From: Actinernus sp. WN-2022
Taxonomy: Eukaryota > Cnidaria > Anthozoa > Actiniaria > Actinernidae
Direction: 5' to 3'
DNA: 64,000 bases
Assembly (NCBI GenBank): GCA_030867875.1
Contig: JAOWCC010000441.1
Coordinates: 248,001 to 312,000 of the forward strand
The first letter of the stretch is position 1. Each line of letters starts with the position of its first letter. Of the stretch, positions 34,199 to 45,161 are shown piece by piece. The position numbers and the translations under genes are program-made. The notes under the pieces are model-generated. The model saw nothing but the letters and a program-made list of their open reading frames with translations. It searched no databases and was not told where the DNA came from.

Positions 34199-34239
34199 GG
34201 TTTTTGTTGTTGTAAGGGGGTCTTGGATGCTGTATCTGG

Positions 34240-35286
34240 TTAGTACCCTGATGCTCTGTCCTCTCGTGCGATGACATCTGGAACAACTTTCTGCAAATGG
34301 CCGATGTACCGCTGGCACTTCTCTTTGGTGACGGTTTCCCAGAAGTGGTAGATTCCTGCAAGCAGCTCATCCTTGATCTTCGGCTTGACCACTCGGCGTA
34401 GGAAGCTCTTCAGCTCACTCCAAAGCATCTCAATCGGATTGAGGTCGGGGCTCTCAGCTGGTGTTGGCCAGTAGTTTATGTTGTTGTCCTTTATGAACTG
34501 CATTGCCAGGCGACCTTTAAAGTAATAAAAGTAAACAACAAAGTGCGTCGCGGAGGATGCTATCGCCGTAAAACTCCTTGAGCATGATGCCGGTGAACAC
34601 CACGATCTTGGTGGCTCCATGCTTCGATATGCCGGCCCAGACGTGTACCTTGTACGGATGCTTTGCCTTCGGTTTCAACTTTGCTGGCATGCTCCTTTTG
34701 CGGAAGCAGATGCGGCCATGACGCTCGAGCCAAATGCTGCTTTCGTCCGTAAATATGACGTCATCAAAGGTTTCGTTTATGAGGGCGCATCTTTCCGCAA
34801 AGGCTAAACGCGCAACTCGGTTCGCCTCTGACAATCTGGCAGTACTGTGGCCCTGTCTTTCTCCAACCAAGCTTCCAACGTGTGGCCTTCAGGACTGACA
34901 TGCAAGGGGCGAAACCGAACTCTGCAAGGAATAGTTCGCGTAGTCCTGAGAGAAACATTGAAAGGTACATTAGATAATAGTTGTTCTTCAGCTTAATCTT
35001 ACCACTAAGTAATTACTGCACCTGGAGATGTTAGTTCATCATTTTCCTCTAGCTTCTGATCAATAAAGTCGTGGTGACGCTGTGAAAGTAGTGGCTTCCT
35101 ACCGCCTGTTGGCGCGTCTACGATAGGAGCATCAGTCCGGAACTTCTTGAAAAGCCTTGCGACTGTCTTGCAGTTAATAGAAATATGTTCGATTTCTTTC
35201 AGTTTTCTTACTACCTCAGATTTTGTTTTGTTTTGTTTAAAAAGTGAGAGGACTCTCAGTTTTACGTATTCGGATGTTCTGACCAT
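34240..35286 (-). pseudogene. Tc1/mariner transposase, catalytic-core deletion
   Basis: ATG at 35,286 opens the paired helix-turn-helix DNA-binding region (KLRVLSLFKQNKTKSEVVRKL, then VARLFKKFRTDAP, GGRKPLLS) to a stop at 35,005. After frame shifts the catalytic part appears: FDDVIFTDESSIWLERHGR with the first Asp (about 34,770-34,720), then VHVWAGISKHGAT. At about 34,550 the expected block holding the second Asp (D-N-D-P-K-H type in the family) is missing and replaced by unrelated bases. The reading resumes as AMQFIKDNNINYWPTPAES, PDLNPIEMLWSELK, giving the third acidic site region, and ends at 34,240. Deletion plus frameshifts make it inactive. Confidence 0.8.
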
Positions 35287-35843
35287 AATGTTTTCGAGTG
35301 AAGTGTGCCACTGCTGAAATTGGTAAGATTGATATACCAGTTACGTAGCAACGGTTGCACAAAATATTGATTTGATTGGTTGTCAGACAATGCCTTTGTT
35401 TTCACGAATTAGCTGGGCTGCGACTAAGACATTATAAATAAATGTAGGACAAAAGCAAAGAGAGATTTTGACATTTATAGCCGGAAGAACTTGAAACACT
35501 GAAGCAGAATGCTTTGCCGATAACAACACAACAAAAATCACAAATACGTGGATGAATATTATTACCTGTAACAAGTAATCATATGTAATCTCACCCCGGA
35601 ATCTCACACAGGAAAACATACACTAACGATTTTCCGTTAAACGGGCAACTTTAAACGGTAAGCTAACGCTTTTGCAGATCGTTTGAATGGGCAAGCAAAA
35701 CATTCTCACGATCTGCCAAATCGTAAAAAAAAAACGTTTTTCAGTACTTGTTTATTAATTACCATGTTGCGTAATCAGATAGAATCTTACAGGCTAAAAC
35801 ACGATACAGCACAAACACTTAGACAATAGCGCCTTTCATCGCA

Positions 35844-35849
35844 TATAAA
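35844..35849 (+). promoter_or_regulatory. TATA box of a short intronless gene
   Basis: TATAAA about 70 bases upstream of ATG 35,920. Suits a compact intronless gene. Confidence 0.4.
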
Positions 35850-35919
35850 TCATTGTTACGTTCGATCAAACAGTTTGCGCGGCAAAGTGAGAAACGACTT
35901 CAGTGAATGCACCGTTAAG

Positions 35920-36153
35920 ATGGAGTTGCTTGAAAGACTGCATCACGTCGAATTACTGAAAGAAATCGAGATGAAACTGCCCCAGTTCCTAATCACGTTA
36001 TCAAATTTAAATGACGAAAGTTATCGATCCGCGGCCACCAACGGTCAAGTCATAACACGCTGCAAAGTCTTCAAATCAAGAACGCTTGCCCACCTCAGGG
36101 AACTGGACGCCCTGGAAGAAAGGGTCAAGGGATTTCGCCTTAATTCTACGTAA
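35920..36153 (+). CDS. Small intronless gene, 77-residue unrecognised protein
   Basis: ATG 35,920 follows a TATA box and opens 77 residues: MELLERLHHVELLKEIEMKL, then a Ser/Asn-rich middle, VITRCKVFKSRTLAHLRELD and a basic end. It is mostly helical with charged heptads. No domain recognised. A stem-loop (GCTCC, loop TTTA, GGAGC, then CAACA) lies 13 bases past the stop and resembles a histone-type 3-prime end. TATA box, no intron and such a stem-loop together suggest a cell-cycle-regulated transcript, which is inference. It could also be part of the repeat family around it. Confidence 0.4.
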   Translation: MELLERLHHVELLKEIEMKLPQFLITLSNLNDESYRSAATNGQVITRCKVFKSRTLAHLRELDALEERVKGFRLNST

Positions 36154-36166
36154 TTAAAATAAAACT

Positions 36167-36180
36167 GCTCCTTTAGGAGC
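36167..36180 (+). terminator. Histone-like 3-prime stem-loop
   Basis: GCTCC TTTA GGAGC, 5-bp stem and 4-base loop, followed by CAACACAAAAC. It is weaker than the consensus because the sixth pair is missing. Confidence 0.35.
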
Positions 36181-36381
36181 CAACACAAAACAAAAGTCAT
36201 GACTATGCTTGCTTCAATAAGCAAAGTAAAATATATTGTGAAGTTAAGAACCTTGCACGAAGCCTGAGGTGATATTAAATTTTATAGGAAAGGCTAAACT
36301 ATAGAATTACCCGTCCACTCCACGTAGTTCATAGAATCACTGCCATCTTGCAGAATATAGGACATTTGTTGTTCTAAAATG

Positions 36382-36621
36382 TTAATTCATCGACTGTGGG
36401 ACCACGGTAGCAGCTAGTTTCACGGCTTCAATAATGGACGGGTATTTAGTTGCTGGTAACGTTTTATTTGCTGTGGGATCCCTGTGGAGTCCAGCTTTCG
36501 CTCGACCGAGCAAGTGCCTGGCTGCTGAGCAACGAAGCCGAATAAACAAACAGAAGTTGTTCGCTGGCCCGGCAAAGCAGTAATCCTGTACCGCTCGAGA
36601 CCGGTATTCTGATTGCACCAT
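36382..36621 (-). CDS. Short unrecognised open frame
   Basis: ATG 36,621 opens 79 residues (MVQSEYRSRAVQDYCFAGP to KLAATVVPQSMN). The composition is plausible but there is no known domain, and no promoter or polyadenylation signal was identified. May be an exon or chance. Confidence 0.2.
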   Translation of the reverse strand: MVQSEYRSRAVQDYCFAGPANNFCLFIRLRCSAARHLLGRAKAGLHRDPTANKTLPATKYPSIIEAVKLAATVVPQSMN

Positions 36622-36924
36622 TATACTGTAGCCCTATTGTTTTCGTACTGCACGTTCTATCTCATTTTGGACTCAAAACCTTGAGGAACAGTGTGTGAAG
36701 AATTTAACGTTTGGTTCGGTTCCTCAGATGTATAAGACGAGCAACGACGCGAGATGTTCGAAGACGGTAAAGTATACGTTGGCTTTACAAGTGCGAGTTG
36801 TTGTTTACCGTTTTCATTTATTACAGTGTACTTGTAGTTTATGTCACTCTGTAAAAGGAAACCAAATTAGCGGTCAGGCAGTGTTGATATTCCAACTTGC
36901 ATGAGATGTACATGTAGATGTTAC

Positions 36925-37115
36925 ATGCGGTCGCGGTTAGCGCCGCGGCATGACCACCGCGGTACGATTACCGCGGCGACCTCAAAAGTGACCGCGGCGA
37001 CCTCAGGAGTGACCGTGGTCACCGCAAAAATGACCGCGGTTTTTCGCGGTAAAACCGCAGGCATTGCATGCGGCACAGCCGCGGTAAATGTCCCTATAAT
37101 TCCCGGCGGTACTGT
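36925..37115. repeat. Cluster of ACCGCGG/CCGCGGT motifs
   Basis: About ten ACCGCGG or CCGCGGT words, several as the full CCGCGG palindrome, occur in roughly 190 bases (for example CACCGCGGTACGATTACCGC). The block is strikingly GC-rich and CpG-rich in AT-rich surroundings. No gene; short open frames on both strands only reflect the repeat. Confidence 0.7.
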
Positions 37116-37267
37116 ATGTACCATTGTCTCTTTATTGCCTAATACTATCCTAATTGTAGAGTAATCCTCTGCTATATGGTCTCAGTACGTTTGCAAAATA
37201 TTTGCCATAGATCTGTCTTAGAATAAGGCGGACTATCCCCACAAGTCCACCAATAGCTCACCAAGCA

Positions 37268-37620
37268 GTGGCAACATCCATTCGTTTTTGCCCCAAGGAC
37301 TGGAATAAAAGATCATCACAGCGACAGACCTTTTCTCCTCCGACAACAGCAGCCGATGTCCGTGTTGCCAGTGCAGGCACTAATAACGGCCAAGACCTAA
37401 ATGGTACTTCAAGTCAAACAAATGCGGTAGAAATTGGCGCCAAAAACTCGGTTAGGTGGAGTGAGGAACAAACTGTTGTACTTGTCCAAGAATGGAAGGA
37501 AAACATTGAAAAAGTAGAACGTTGCCAAAACCTTGAGGCCTGGTAAAGTATTGTGGACAATGTTAACCAAGCTGGGTCTTCGTTTTTAAATTACCAAGCA
37601 TGTTATTACATATAATACAT
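37268..37620 (+). pseudogene. Myb/SANT-like DNA-binding domain fragment
   Basis: The plus strand reads SVRWSEEQTVVLVQEWKENI, then an in-frame TAA at about 37,544-37,546 and SIVDNVNQAGSSF. The W-S-x-E-E-x-x-x-L start and the trailing W-x-x-I spacing fit the Myb/SANT-like domain of the MSANTD/Harbinger-associated kind. The upstream part is Thr/Ser-rich, with no ATG in frame. TAA could be a CAA mutation. It looks like a single dead exon. Confidence 0.5.
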
Positions 37621-39680
37621 ATCAAATCATAAGTATCTATTTAAAACTTGACAGTTGACACCTGGCCTCTAATTCTAGTCAACTCTAATAGACTAGTTCG
37701 CGGATAATTCCGCCATTTTTAAAGGGGCGCAAACATGGCGCGAAATACAGTGTTTGTATAGGAATCCGATGCCAAATAATTTCCATAAAATCGAATATCT
37801 GAAATATTCACAGTGTATACTGCAAACTTAAGATACCAGGTAAAAGATTAACTGATCAAAAGTTGAGGGATGTAGTTGTGCTGGGAAACGTGCAATCATG
37901 TTGTCAGTTTGCCATACATTTATTTCTCTGTTAATTTTCCCGCAGACTGGGTCGTTGTTACAGACAAATGTATGGAAAACTGACAACACGATTGCATGCT
38001 TCCCAGCACAAACACATTTTGATCCATTTTTATTTATTATGATGTTGATTGTTTATCAAATAATCAGTTCCTTCAAAATCTTTGGTCTTTGATTTTATAG
38101 GATATGTTGTGGGGCAATTCTGAACACTGGTTGAATTTGTTTTTAACCGGGGCAAATATTTTTGAACTGGGGCAAATATGTTTGAACTGGCCATGGCGCA
38201 ATTATCAAGATAAATGATAAATACAAACAAACTCACATGTCTACCTGTGAACTCTAATCACCAGTTACAAATGTAGCTCTAAAAAAACCTGGTGTTATCA
38301 TCTTGTGGAGATTCATGTAGTTCAACTTCAACTGCAGCTGTTTCTGTTTCTGATTTTTGTGCAGCTTGGGTTGGCTGTTCTGTGTGATCAGGATTTGTTC
38401 AACTTTCCTCTCGGTGAGTCTTAAAGGCACACACTGCTTCATAAGGAGTAACTTTGATGGCTATATGTGATGTTTCTAATGTACGAAGCTTCTCAAACAT
38501 ATTGGCACCATCTTTTGACATCTTTTCCAGGGGTACTGGTTATTATTGATCTCATGTCCTCCTTCCAAGATCTGTTGGCTCTTTCTACCAGTCCCTGGGT
38601 TGTAGCCGTACGAGGGGCGCATGAGCGAGTTCAGTGGTGTTCTGTTTACAAAATATTTCCATTTTCTTAGTACAATTTTTTTTTTTTCTAATAATGTTTT
38701 TTTTAAATGATAATTTCCATGGGAAATATACATGGAAGTCGTAGCCATCGAGTGGAAAGGGGAACTGTACAGACAAGAGATTATATGGTACTAAACCTTA
38801 TATAATGATGTTAATGGTTTGAATTTCAAGCCAGACATTTTACAGCCAGACATTACAGCAATGAAAGTCTATATTGCCACCTAAGCATTAGCTGAAGAAT
38901 GAACTAATTACCACAGATAAAAATCCACGATTGAATCGTTGAGAAAACGCCCTTCTTCAAGTCTATTAACGCACGCCCTGTAGACTGCAACTCCTCCCTT
39001 TTCTGGCAGTTGTGGATACACAAAAACTGCCCTAAGAAATAAACGACCTAATTGATCGTTTGCACTGACGTCACAAAAAAAATTGCCTTAAGAAAAAACT
39101 TATATTAGTAAAATATTTTTAATGCAGTGTATACAGAGCAGGTAAACATATAGAAATGACCGAAATTTTGGAGCAATAGAGTACTTCGTAACCGAGCTGT
39201 CGGCCAAATAATATTCGAACAATTTAGTGTAATTAGTATGCGGCGGCCATGTTGGTGTACAGCTTTAAGTACACCAAGATGGCAGCCAAAAACGTACAAA
39301 TAATGCTGTTTTTCCCATCAATATGATTACCATTCACTTCAAAACACTTTAGATATCACTTTAAAAGGTTTATCAAGTCTAGAATTTGAAATTGGCCGAA
39401 ATATATGGATTTCTTTGACATTTAGGAAACACACTGACCTGGGCTGTCACAAAATGCAAAGTACTGTAACTCAAAAACAAATCACCGTATCGACGTAAAT
39501 TTTTCGAAGAATACTGAGAATACCGATATCTAAATCATATTAAAAGAACAGCTTCATATATCTCATAGTTTAGATTTTAGGATTTTGATGACGTCACATG
39601 CAAAGGATCTATTAATATAATCGGTAGTCATCATGTAAACTGAGAGACGTAAAATCAAAATACGTGATTATTGTTGTACA
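37620..39680. other. Intergenic, no supported gene
   Basis: AT-rich, with only short open frames. A near-duplicate pair (GTTTGCCATACATTTATTTC near 37,907 and, inverted, ACAAATGTATGGAAAACTGA near 37,962) makes an inverted repeat of about 25 bp arms, perhaps a small MITE (37,890-38,010). Confidence 0.3.
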
Positions 39681-39686
39681 CACCTT

Positions 39687-39975
39687 TCAGCTGCTAGTGT
39701 GTTGTCCTTCCAACGTGACAACTTCTCTAACGATCACTTCCATCATCTCAAAGGAGCGTTGCCTTAACGTTCTATCTATCCTTCTACCCTTCACGCCAGC
39801 ACATCTAGCAAACTCTCGTAGGTGTCTACAAAGAGATCCTTCATCTTTGAATTGTAGTAGTACAGCAGTACCATTTGGTGCAACGAAACCATCTTTGTTA
39901 TGAGAGTGAGAGTCAAAAAGAAACCATCCACCAGTGCATATAAATACAATACGATATACGTTTATTTCACTCAAA
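39687..39975 (-). pseudogene. C-terminal piece of an OTU/C76-like peptidase
   Basis: Minus strand reads GGWFLFDSHSHNKDGFVAPNG then TAVLLQF. The FDSHSxNxxG and nG-x-AVLL-x-F pattern is, from memory, the end of an OTU/peptidase C76-like domain in cnidarian transposon proteins, with His as the catalytic residue. It is probably the continuation of the fragment at 41.4-41.8 kb, separated by the retrotransposon remnant. Confidence 0.45.
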
Positions 39976-40199
39976 ACAAAAACAAATAAGAAATTTAACA
40001 ATAATTACTGTATAAACCAAGGGGTTATCAAGTCAGGAACACCTTTACAAGCAGGAGATATAGGGACAAGAAGCTAATAATTAATTAAAGACTAGTTATT
40101 ACATTAATAAAAGAATAATGACAATAAACTAATAAGATAAATGAAGAATATCGTAACATGGATTACGAGAGGAGTTTAAGTAGCTCTAATAGTAATTAA

Positions 40200-41040
40200 G
40201 TAGAGTTGAAGTAAAATATTAGTGAATTTTACTGTTCGTCTGAGTATTCGTTAATTAACATAGCAGAAATACTTTTCTTAAATAAATTTCTGTTTTTGGA
40301 TCTGATATGTTGAGGAATCATTTCCCAAATGTTAATGCCGTTATGATTAATGAATCTTTTCCTGTAGTCAGTTCTAACAGCTTTAACAAAAAATTAGTTG
40401 ATGAAGTACCATTTATTGAAACTAGTTGATATCGATTTGATAAATAAGATTTGAACCAGTCAAGGACAATACCTCTTAGGTCATAGTGTTCCAATTTATC
40501 TAATAATATATTATGGTTTACAGTGTCAAATGCAAAATCAAGCAAAACTACTGAGGAAAACATATTTTTTAAAAGGAATCAATGATATTATTGGGCAAGT
40601 CCAGTGTTGCCAGAACAGTTGATATCTGTTTTGGAAAACCATATTGGTATTCAAATATTATTTGTTTTGTTTCTAGAAAATGTTTTAGTCTTGATAACAT
40701 AACTTGTTCAAATAACTTAGAGAATATTGGTAAGAGAGATGTTGGTCTATAATTATTAACAAATAGTGTGGAGCCACCTTGGTGAAGAGGTTTTTTTTTT
40801 TTGAATTTTTAGTTTATCAGGGAAGCACCATTTAAAAAGGATCATTAATTATAAATTCTAGTGGCATTACAATTTCACTGTTAACAAGTTTTAATAATTT
40901 AATAGGAAAATTGTAAATCCCAGGACTTTTGTTAGGATCAAGATTATCAATTAAAGTTTTAATTTCAAATGAAATCACAGGGGTAATGAAAAAGCTATCA
41001 TTTATGCAAGATCGCAGAAAGTCTTTATGACATGGATAGT
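40200..41040 (-). pseudogene. Decayed L2/CR1-like reverse transcriptase, palm deleted
   Basis: Minus strand pieces: LDPNKSPGIYNFPIKLLKL (about 40,950-40,890), then frame-broken thumb/finger sequence, LLDFAFDTVNHNILLDKLEH (motif A, about 40,550-40,480) and LDWFKSYLSNRYQLVSING. At about 40,385 the reading jumps directly to the C-terminal tail RKRFINHNGINIW, so the YADD part is deleted. The insertion lies between the two peptidase fragments. Confidence 0.65.
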
Positions 41041-41376
41041 TTGTTTTCTACGGCTACCAGCTTTGCTGAAATTGATTCATTCAGATCCGTCAAAATCTTT
41101 TCAATATTTGTCAAACGAGCTTCTAATGCAGTTTCAGACATCTTAAATTCTCAATATAATTAAACTCAAGTTTCAAACGATTTTCCTTTTCATTAAACCA
41201 CGATTTTGCTTCTCGTCATATCCAATGCATATCACCAAGGCAACGGTCAAATCCAGCATGCGAAGGAGAAAGCCTCGCGTATCAGACTTGAGTGGCGACT
41301 CAAAGCAATGCTCAAGAGTCGTATCGTAATCAACGTTGGGATGCGTGTTGTCTGTTAATTTCTTTAAGATGTTCCC

Positions 41377-43104
41377 TTAAAATGTATGGCCTTGCGTCAA
41401 GTTGAATGAGCGATCCCAAATGGTCAGATTTGATTCCAATTCATCAAAATGCAGTTGACTGTCGGTAGGCCTACCAAGTTCTAAAAGGCGGGAGTAATGC
41501 AATTGGCCACCATTCCTTACCACGCTGTCTATATCTTGTTGGTTCGATGTCGAGATCGGAAGGAACAAAGAGCGTATGAGGGCACAGTAAGCGATTGATG
41601 TACATTGTACTCCTGGGCACATTATAGTCAGTTGCGCCTGATGAAATGTCCCCACACTTTGGAGCCTACCTTGATTGGCGTTATCAACCTTTATGATAGC
41701 CACTGATTTTATATATGGCGTTTTTACTTTAGTTGGTTGCCTTCTTTCTGTCTGACGTGCCAGTTTCAACATCCAAATTACTTCGCCAAGTAGCACCACG
41801 ATTGGAAATGTTGACACGTTTTTTTCTAGTTAGTCGAGGTATTTTCAGGAATATTCATACGAATATTGTCACGTTTAAGGGTCTTTCCTCCTTGTAGCCT
41901 TGGTTTTTTGGTATCAACGTCTAAAAAGGAAGTTGCGAACGGGTCTGTCATATCTTTATTGGTAGTGGTGCAGTGTTTACGCTTTCTTCCTGACTTTGAC
42001 TTTGTTGTAAAGGATATACACATGTTGAAAGCTGAAGAAGGAAGCCACGTGTCGCCATCACTTGAATAACCTCAGAACCGTACTTTGTATTCATAGGTTA
42101 GTGTGGCAGGGTTGACACGTCTGTCCACGATGTCTTCTACCTTGTATACGTCCCCTGGAAGATCGTGTTAAACATCATTTTCACCATCCTTTTCCTGAAA
42201 TGATATCATTCGTTCTGTTCCGTCATTGTTAAAACCAAGTTAATGCAATCTTCGTATCATCGCACTTTTCACGACTTCTGGCATGCCGAAGTAATTTATC
42301 TTAACTCTTTCGTAGATATAACATCTGATATTACAATCATCAGCAGCTGACCTGGCGCTCGGTACGAGCTTCCCATCTTTCTTTGTTTCAATGTGAAATA
42401 ACCTCCTTTTTGCATTTTAATGGCAATGTCACGAAACTGAATGACATCGTGATCCTTGTCAAGTGGCTTTAAGGCTGGCAAATGATTAGACACCCAATGT
42501 CGTCTTGCTCGATCAAGGTGCACATACTCTTTAGGAAGAACTATCTTCAGTGCCCGCCGTATCTGTAAACTTTCCGTTTAACCTGTCTTGTAATGAACCA
42601 TCTATTTTTCATTTCTGTCTGCTCCTCGTCTTCAGTTTCGCTATGAAGGGGATCTTCAACATCTTCAGATGGCATTAGATTATCATCTTCCTCATCTTCA
42701 TACTTCTTTTCCTCTTGAGCTTTGCCATGTTTGCATCTCAACAAGGACATGAAGTCAAGTTTGTCATAGTCAACATGCAGTTCTTGGCAGTCTTCTCCAA
42801 TGACTTTCATCTCATTCGGAAATGAGTATTCGTAAGGAACATCCCACGCACCCTTGCTTTTCAAAAGTTGAATTGCTGCATTTGGGAGATACTTCTCCAT
42901 TAACGTCTAAGCCAGCTATACACCTTGGAGATGTACGTTACGTTGATCTCTAAGAAACCTCTGATAAGTGTCTGAATAATTATACTCCAAGGAATATTCA
43001 TGATTCTTGAATTTGAACAGTGTTTTCTTTCTAGACGACGATGGAGCAATTTGGACTCCTTTGGCGGCAAGCTTTATAATGGCTGTTACATTGAATTGCA
43101 CCAT
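41377..43104 (-). pseudogene. Transposon-type gene with N-terminal half of a peptidase domain
   Basis: A series of minus-strand frames separated by shifts: MVQFNVTAIIKLAAKGVQI (43,104), MEKYLPNAAIQLLKSKGAW with an acidic tail (42,900-42,547), RARRHWVSNHLPALKPLD and GGYFTLKQRKMG (42,515-42,300), a basic segment (SGRKRKH, 42,000), and QCTSIAYCALIRSL with DIDSVVRNGGQLHY (about 41,620-41,500). The last resembles the Cys-containing start of an OTU/C76-like peptidase. The whole looks like one gene of about 1,000 codons in a cnidarian transposon family I cannot name, broken by several frameshifts and then by the retrotransposon at 40.2-41.0 kb. Confidence 0.4.
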
Positions 43105-43234
43105 GGATGATCTAGAACTCTAATGGGTTCAAGGGTTGTAGAATGAGCATTTCCCCATAACAGGTTAGCATAGCTTAAATAAGGAATACATAATGAATAG
43201 TATAATTGCAATAAAATGGCCCAGGTTGAGAATC

Positions 43235-43460
43235 TTTCCAAGATCTTGTCAAGATCTTATTTATTTCTTGCAAGATCTTGTGCAAAGACCCTGCCGGATC
43301 CTGTAGGATCTTACAGGATCTTACAAGATCTTTGCAAAGATCTTTGCAAAGATCTTAGCAAGATCTTACAGAATCTTTATAAATATTGCCAAGATCCTAC
43401 AAGATCTTACAGGATCTTTATAAACATTGCCTGATCCTGCAAGATCTTACAGGGTCTTTA
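43235..43460. repeat. Dense AGATCTT/GGATCTT repeat
   Basis: About 19 AGATCTT, GGATCTT or GATCCT words in roughly 225 bases, often CAAGATCTTACAGGATC or TTTGCAAAGATCTTTGCAAA. AGATCT is itself a palindrome, and two larger near-repeats (GGATCTTTATAAACATTGCC and relatives) end the block. No gene. Confidence 0.8.
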
Positions 43461-43464
43461 TAAA

Positions 43465-44235
43465 AATAATTCCTGCAAGTGTTATGGACAGAAGAATTGA
43501 TCCATAAGTGATATCTAGTGCACAATTTGCAGGCAGGGCTTGACATTAAGTTTTTTCCCAAGACGTCAGTTGGTGGCTAAACAAAACATATTTGCAACCA
43601 GTTTTGAAAGTTTGGTCACCAGGGCAAACATCTTAGTTATATTGGTGACCAGTAAGTCGCAATGTTGAGCCCTGGCAGGACAGTTACAATGTACACAGCA
43701 ACAGATGTAGAAATACACAGGGAATAATTATTTGAGAGCGAACATTGTTTTTCAACTGAGGTTCCCTTTAAACATTTAGCCACTATGAGTTTTTAAATCT
43801 AACGACATGTATATAATATATTCTTAAAATAATTATGCTGAAACTGCTGTCAGAAATACATGTATAGTAAAACTGATTTGTAATACAAGTACCTGCATCA
43901 GTACAGACTTTTATATGAAAAATTATATTTATACTAAAGGTTAGAGTTTAAAGGGCTGTGTCATGGTATTAATGAGCGGCTTTTGTAATGATCTCCTTAA
44001 CGATCTTCTGACAGGTTTGTAGCATGAAAGGATTAAGTTGAAGCAAGAATTTCAGGAAAAAAGGAAGTTGACTCCAAACATGGACAATTTTTGCAAACAA
44101 ATATTAGATTTTGGACAAAATCTAAAAACCACTGAATGTGCTTGGAAAAAATTTGCAGTCTCGGCTGCACACAGTTATTTTCAGCAAATTTTAAATGAAC
44201 TAAGGAACCTTCTGCATATGTGGGGTGGTTAAATT
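43465..44235. other. Intergenic, upstream of a retrotransposon
   Basis: AT-rich. No supported gene. Confidence 0.3.
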
Positions 44236-44345
44236 ATAGCGGTCAGCGGTCAGCGGTGGCGGAGCAAGATGGCGGCAGATTTATCTGCTCCACGAGAAAG
44301 CTCAGTTTTGTAGACTTTTTGTGTGTATTTGTGTGTTGTACAACT

Positions 44346-45152
44346 ATGGGAGACTCAGTTCTTACTAAAGAAGTGCTTGAGCAAGTTCTAGAGGTAATGT
44401 TTGACCAGAAACTCCAGCCATTCAATGAAAAATTGGAGGATGTGTCGAAGGCGCTAGATGAGCTTCGTGAATCACTACGATTTATCAATGATGAGTTTGA
44501 CAACTTCAAAGTGAGATTGGGTCATTATGAAACGTTAACCAAGGAATTTAAGCAGGAAAATTCATTTTTGAAGTCTGAGGTTCTTCGCTTATCTGATGTA
44601 GTTAAGCGCCAAGCCGACAATTCGAACAACCTCGATCAATATCTGAGGAGAGATTGTGTTGAGATCCGTGGTATCCCGGAGAATCCGCATTTGGAGGAAG
44701 ATACTACTCTTTTGACGATACAGATTGGTAGCCTGATGGGCTTGGAGCTAACTGAAGAGAATATATCGGTCAGTCATCGACTCCCCAAGCAAGATAGCAA
44801 TTCTCAACAACCGAGAGGCATAATTGTTAAATTTACGAGGAGACAAGTACGGGAAAGATTCTATCGTGCTCGTGGCGAGTTGAGAACGAAGACTACTGGT
44901 GATCTTGGCCTTACACAAGTGAACCATAATAACATTTATATTAATGAGAATCTGACCCAGAGGAATAAGGAGCTATTCAGCAAAGCCTTGAAGTTGAAGA
45001 AGGATTTGAACTTTAAGTACATCTGGTCACACTCGGGCAAAATATATCTTCGCAAGGCCAAGGACTTTGCCGCCCAACTGATCAGCTCTCCTCGAGACCT
45101 TGAAGAGCTGAGAGGCCGATCTGAAGCTAACTCAAGTTCCTCTCCTGGATGA
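44346..45152 (+). CDS. Retrotransposon ORF1 protein, coiled coil plus RNA-binding region
   Basis: ATG 44,346 opens 268 residues without interruption; the longer frame starts at GTG 44,220 in the 5-prime leader. The first 100 residues are heptad-rich (VSKALDELRESLRFINDEF), a coiled coil for trimerisation. After LDQYLRRDCVEIRGIPENP comes an RRM-like fold (SVSHRLPKQ, GIIVKFTRRQVRERFYRAR) and a C-terminal region (IYINENLTQRNKELFSKAL). This matches L1-ORF1p-like nucleic-acid chaperones, which coat the element RNA in the cytoplasm. Confidence 0.8.
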   Translation: MGDSVLTKEVLEQVLEVMFDQKLQPFNEKLEDVSKALDELRESLRFINDEFDNFKVRLGHYETLTKEFKQENSFLKSEVLRLSDVVKRQADNSNNLDQYLRRDCVEIRGIPENPHLEEDTTLLTIQIGSLMGLELTEENISVSHRLPKQDSNSQQPRGIIVKFTRRQVRERFYRARGELRTKTTGDLGLTQVNHNNIYINENLTQRNKELFSKALKLKKDLNFKYIWSHSGKIYLRKAKDFAAQLISSPRDLEELRGRSEANSSSSPG

Positions 45153-45161
45153 ACACGTAAT

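Noticed and set aside
44220..44345. Upstream extension of retrotransposon ORF1 from GTG
   Set aside because: It begins in the 5-prime leader with GTG; ATG 44,346 follows and fits the coiled-coil start of the family.
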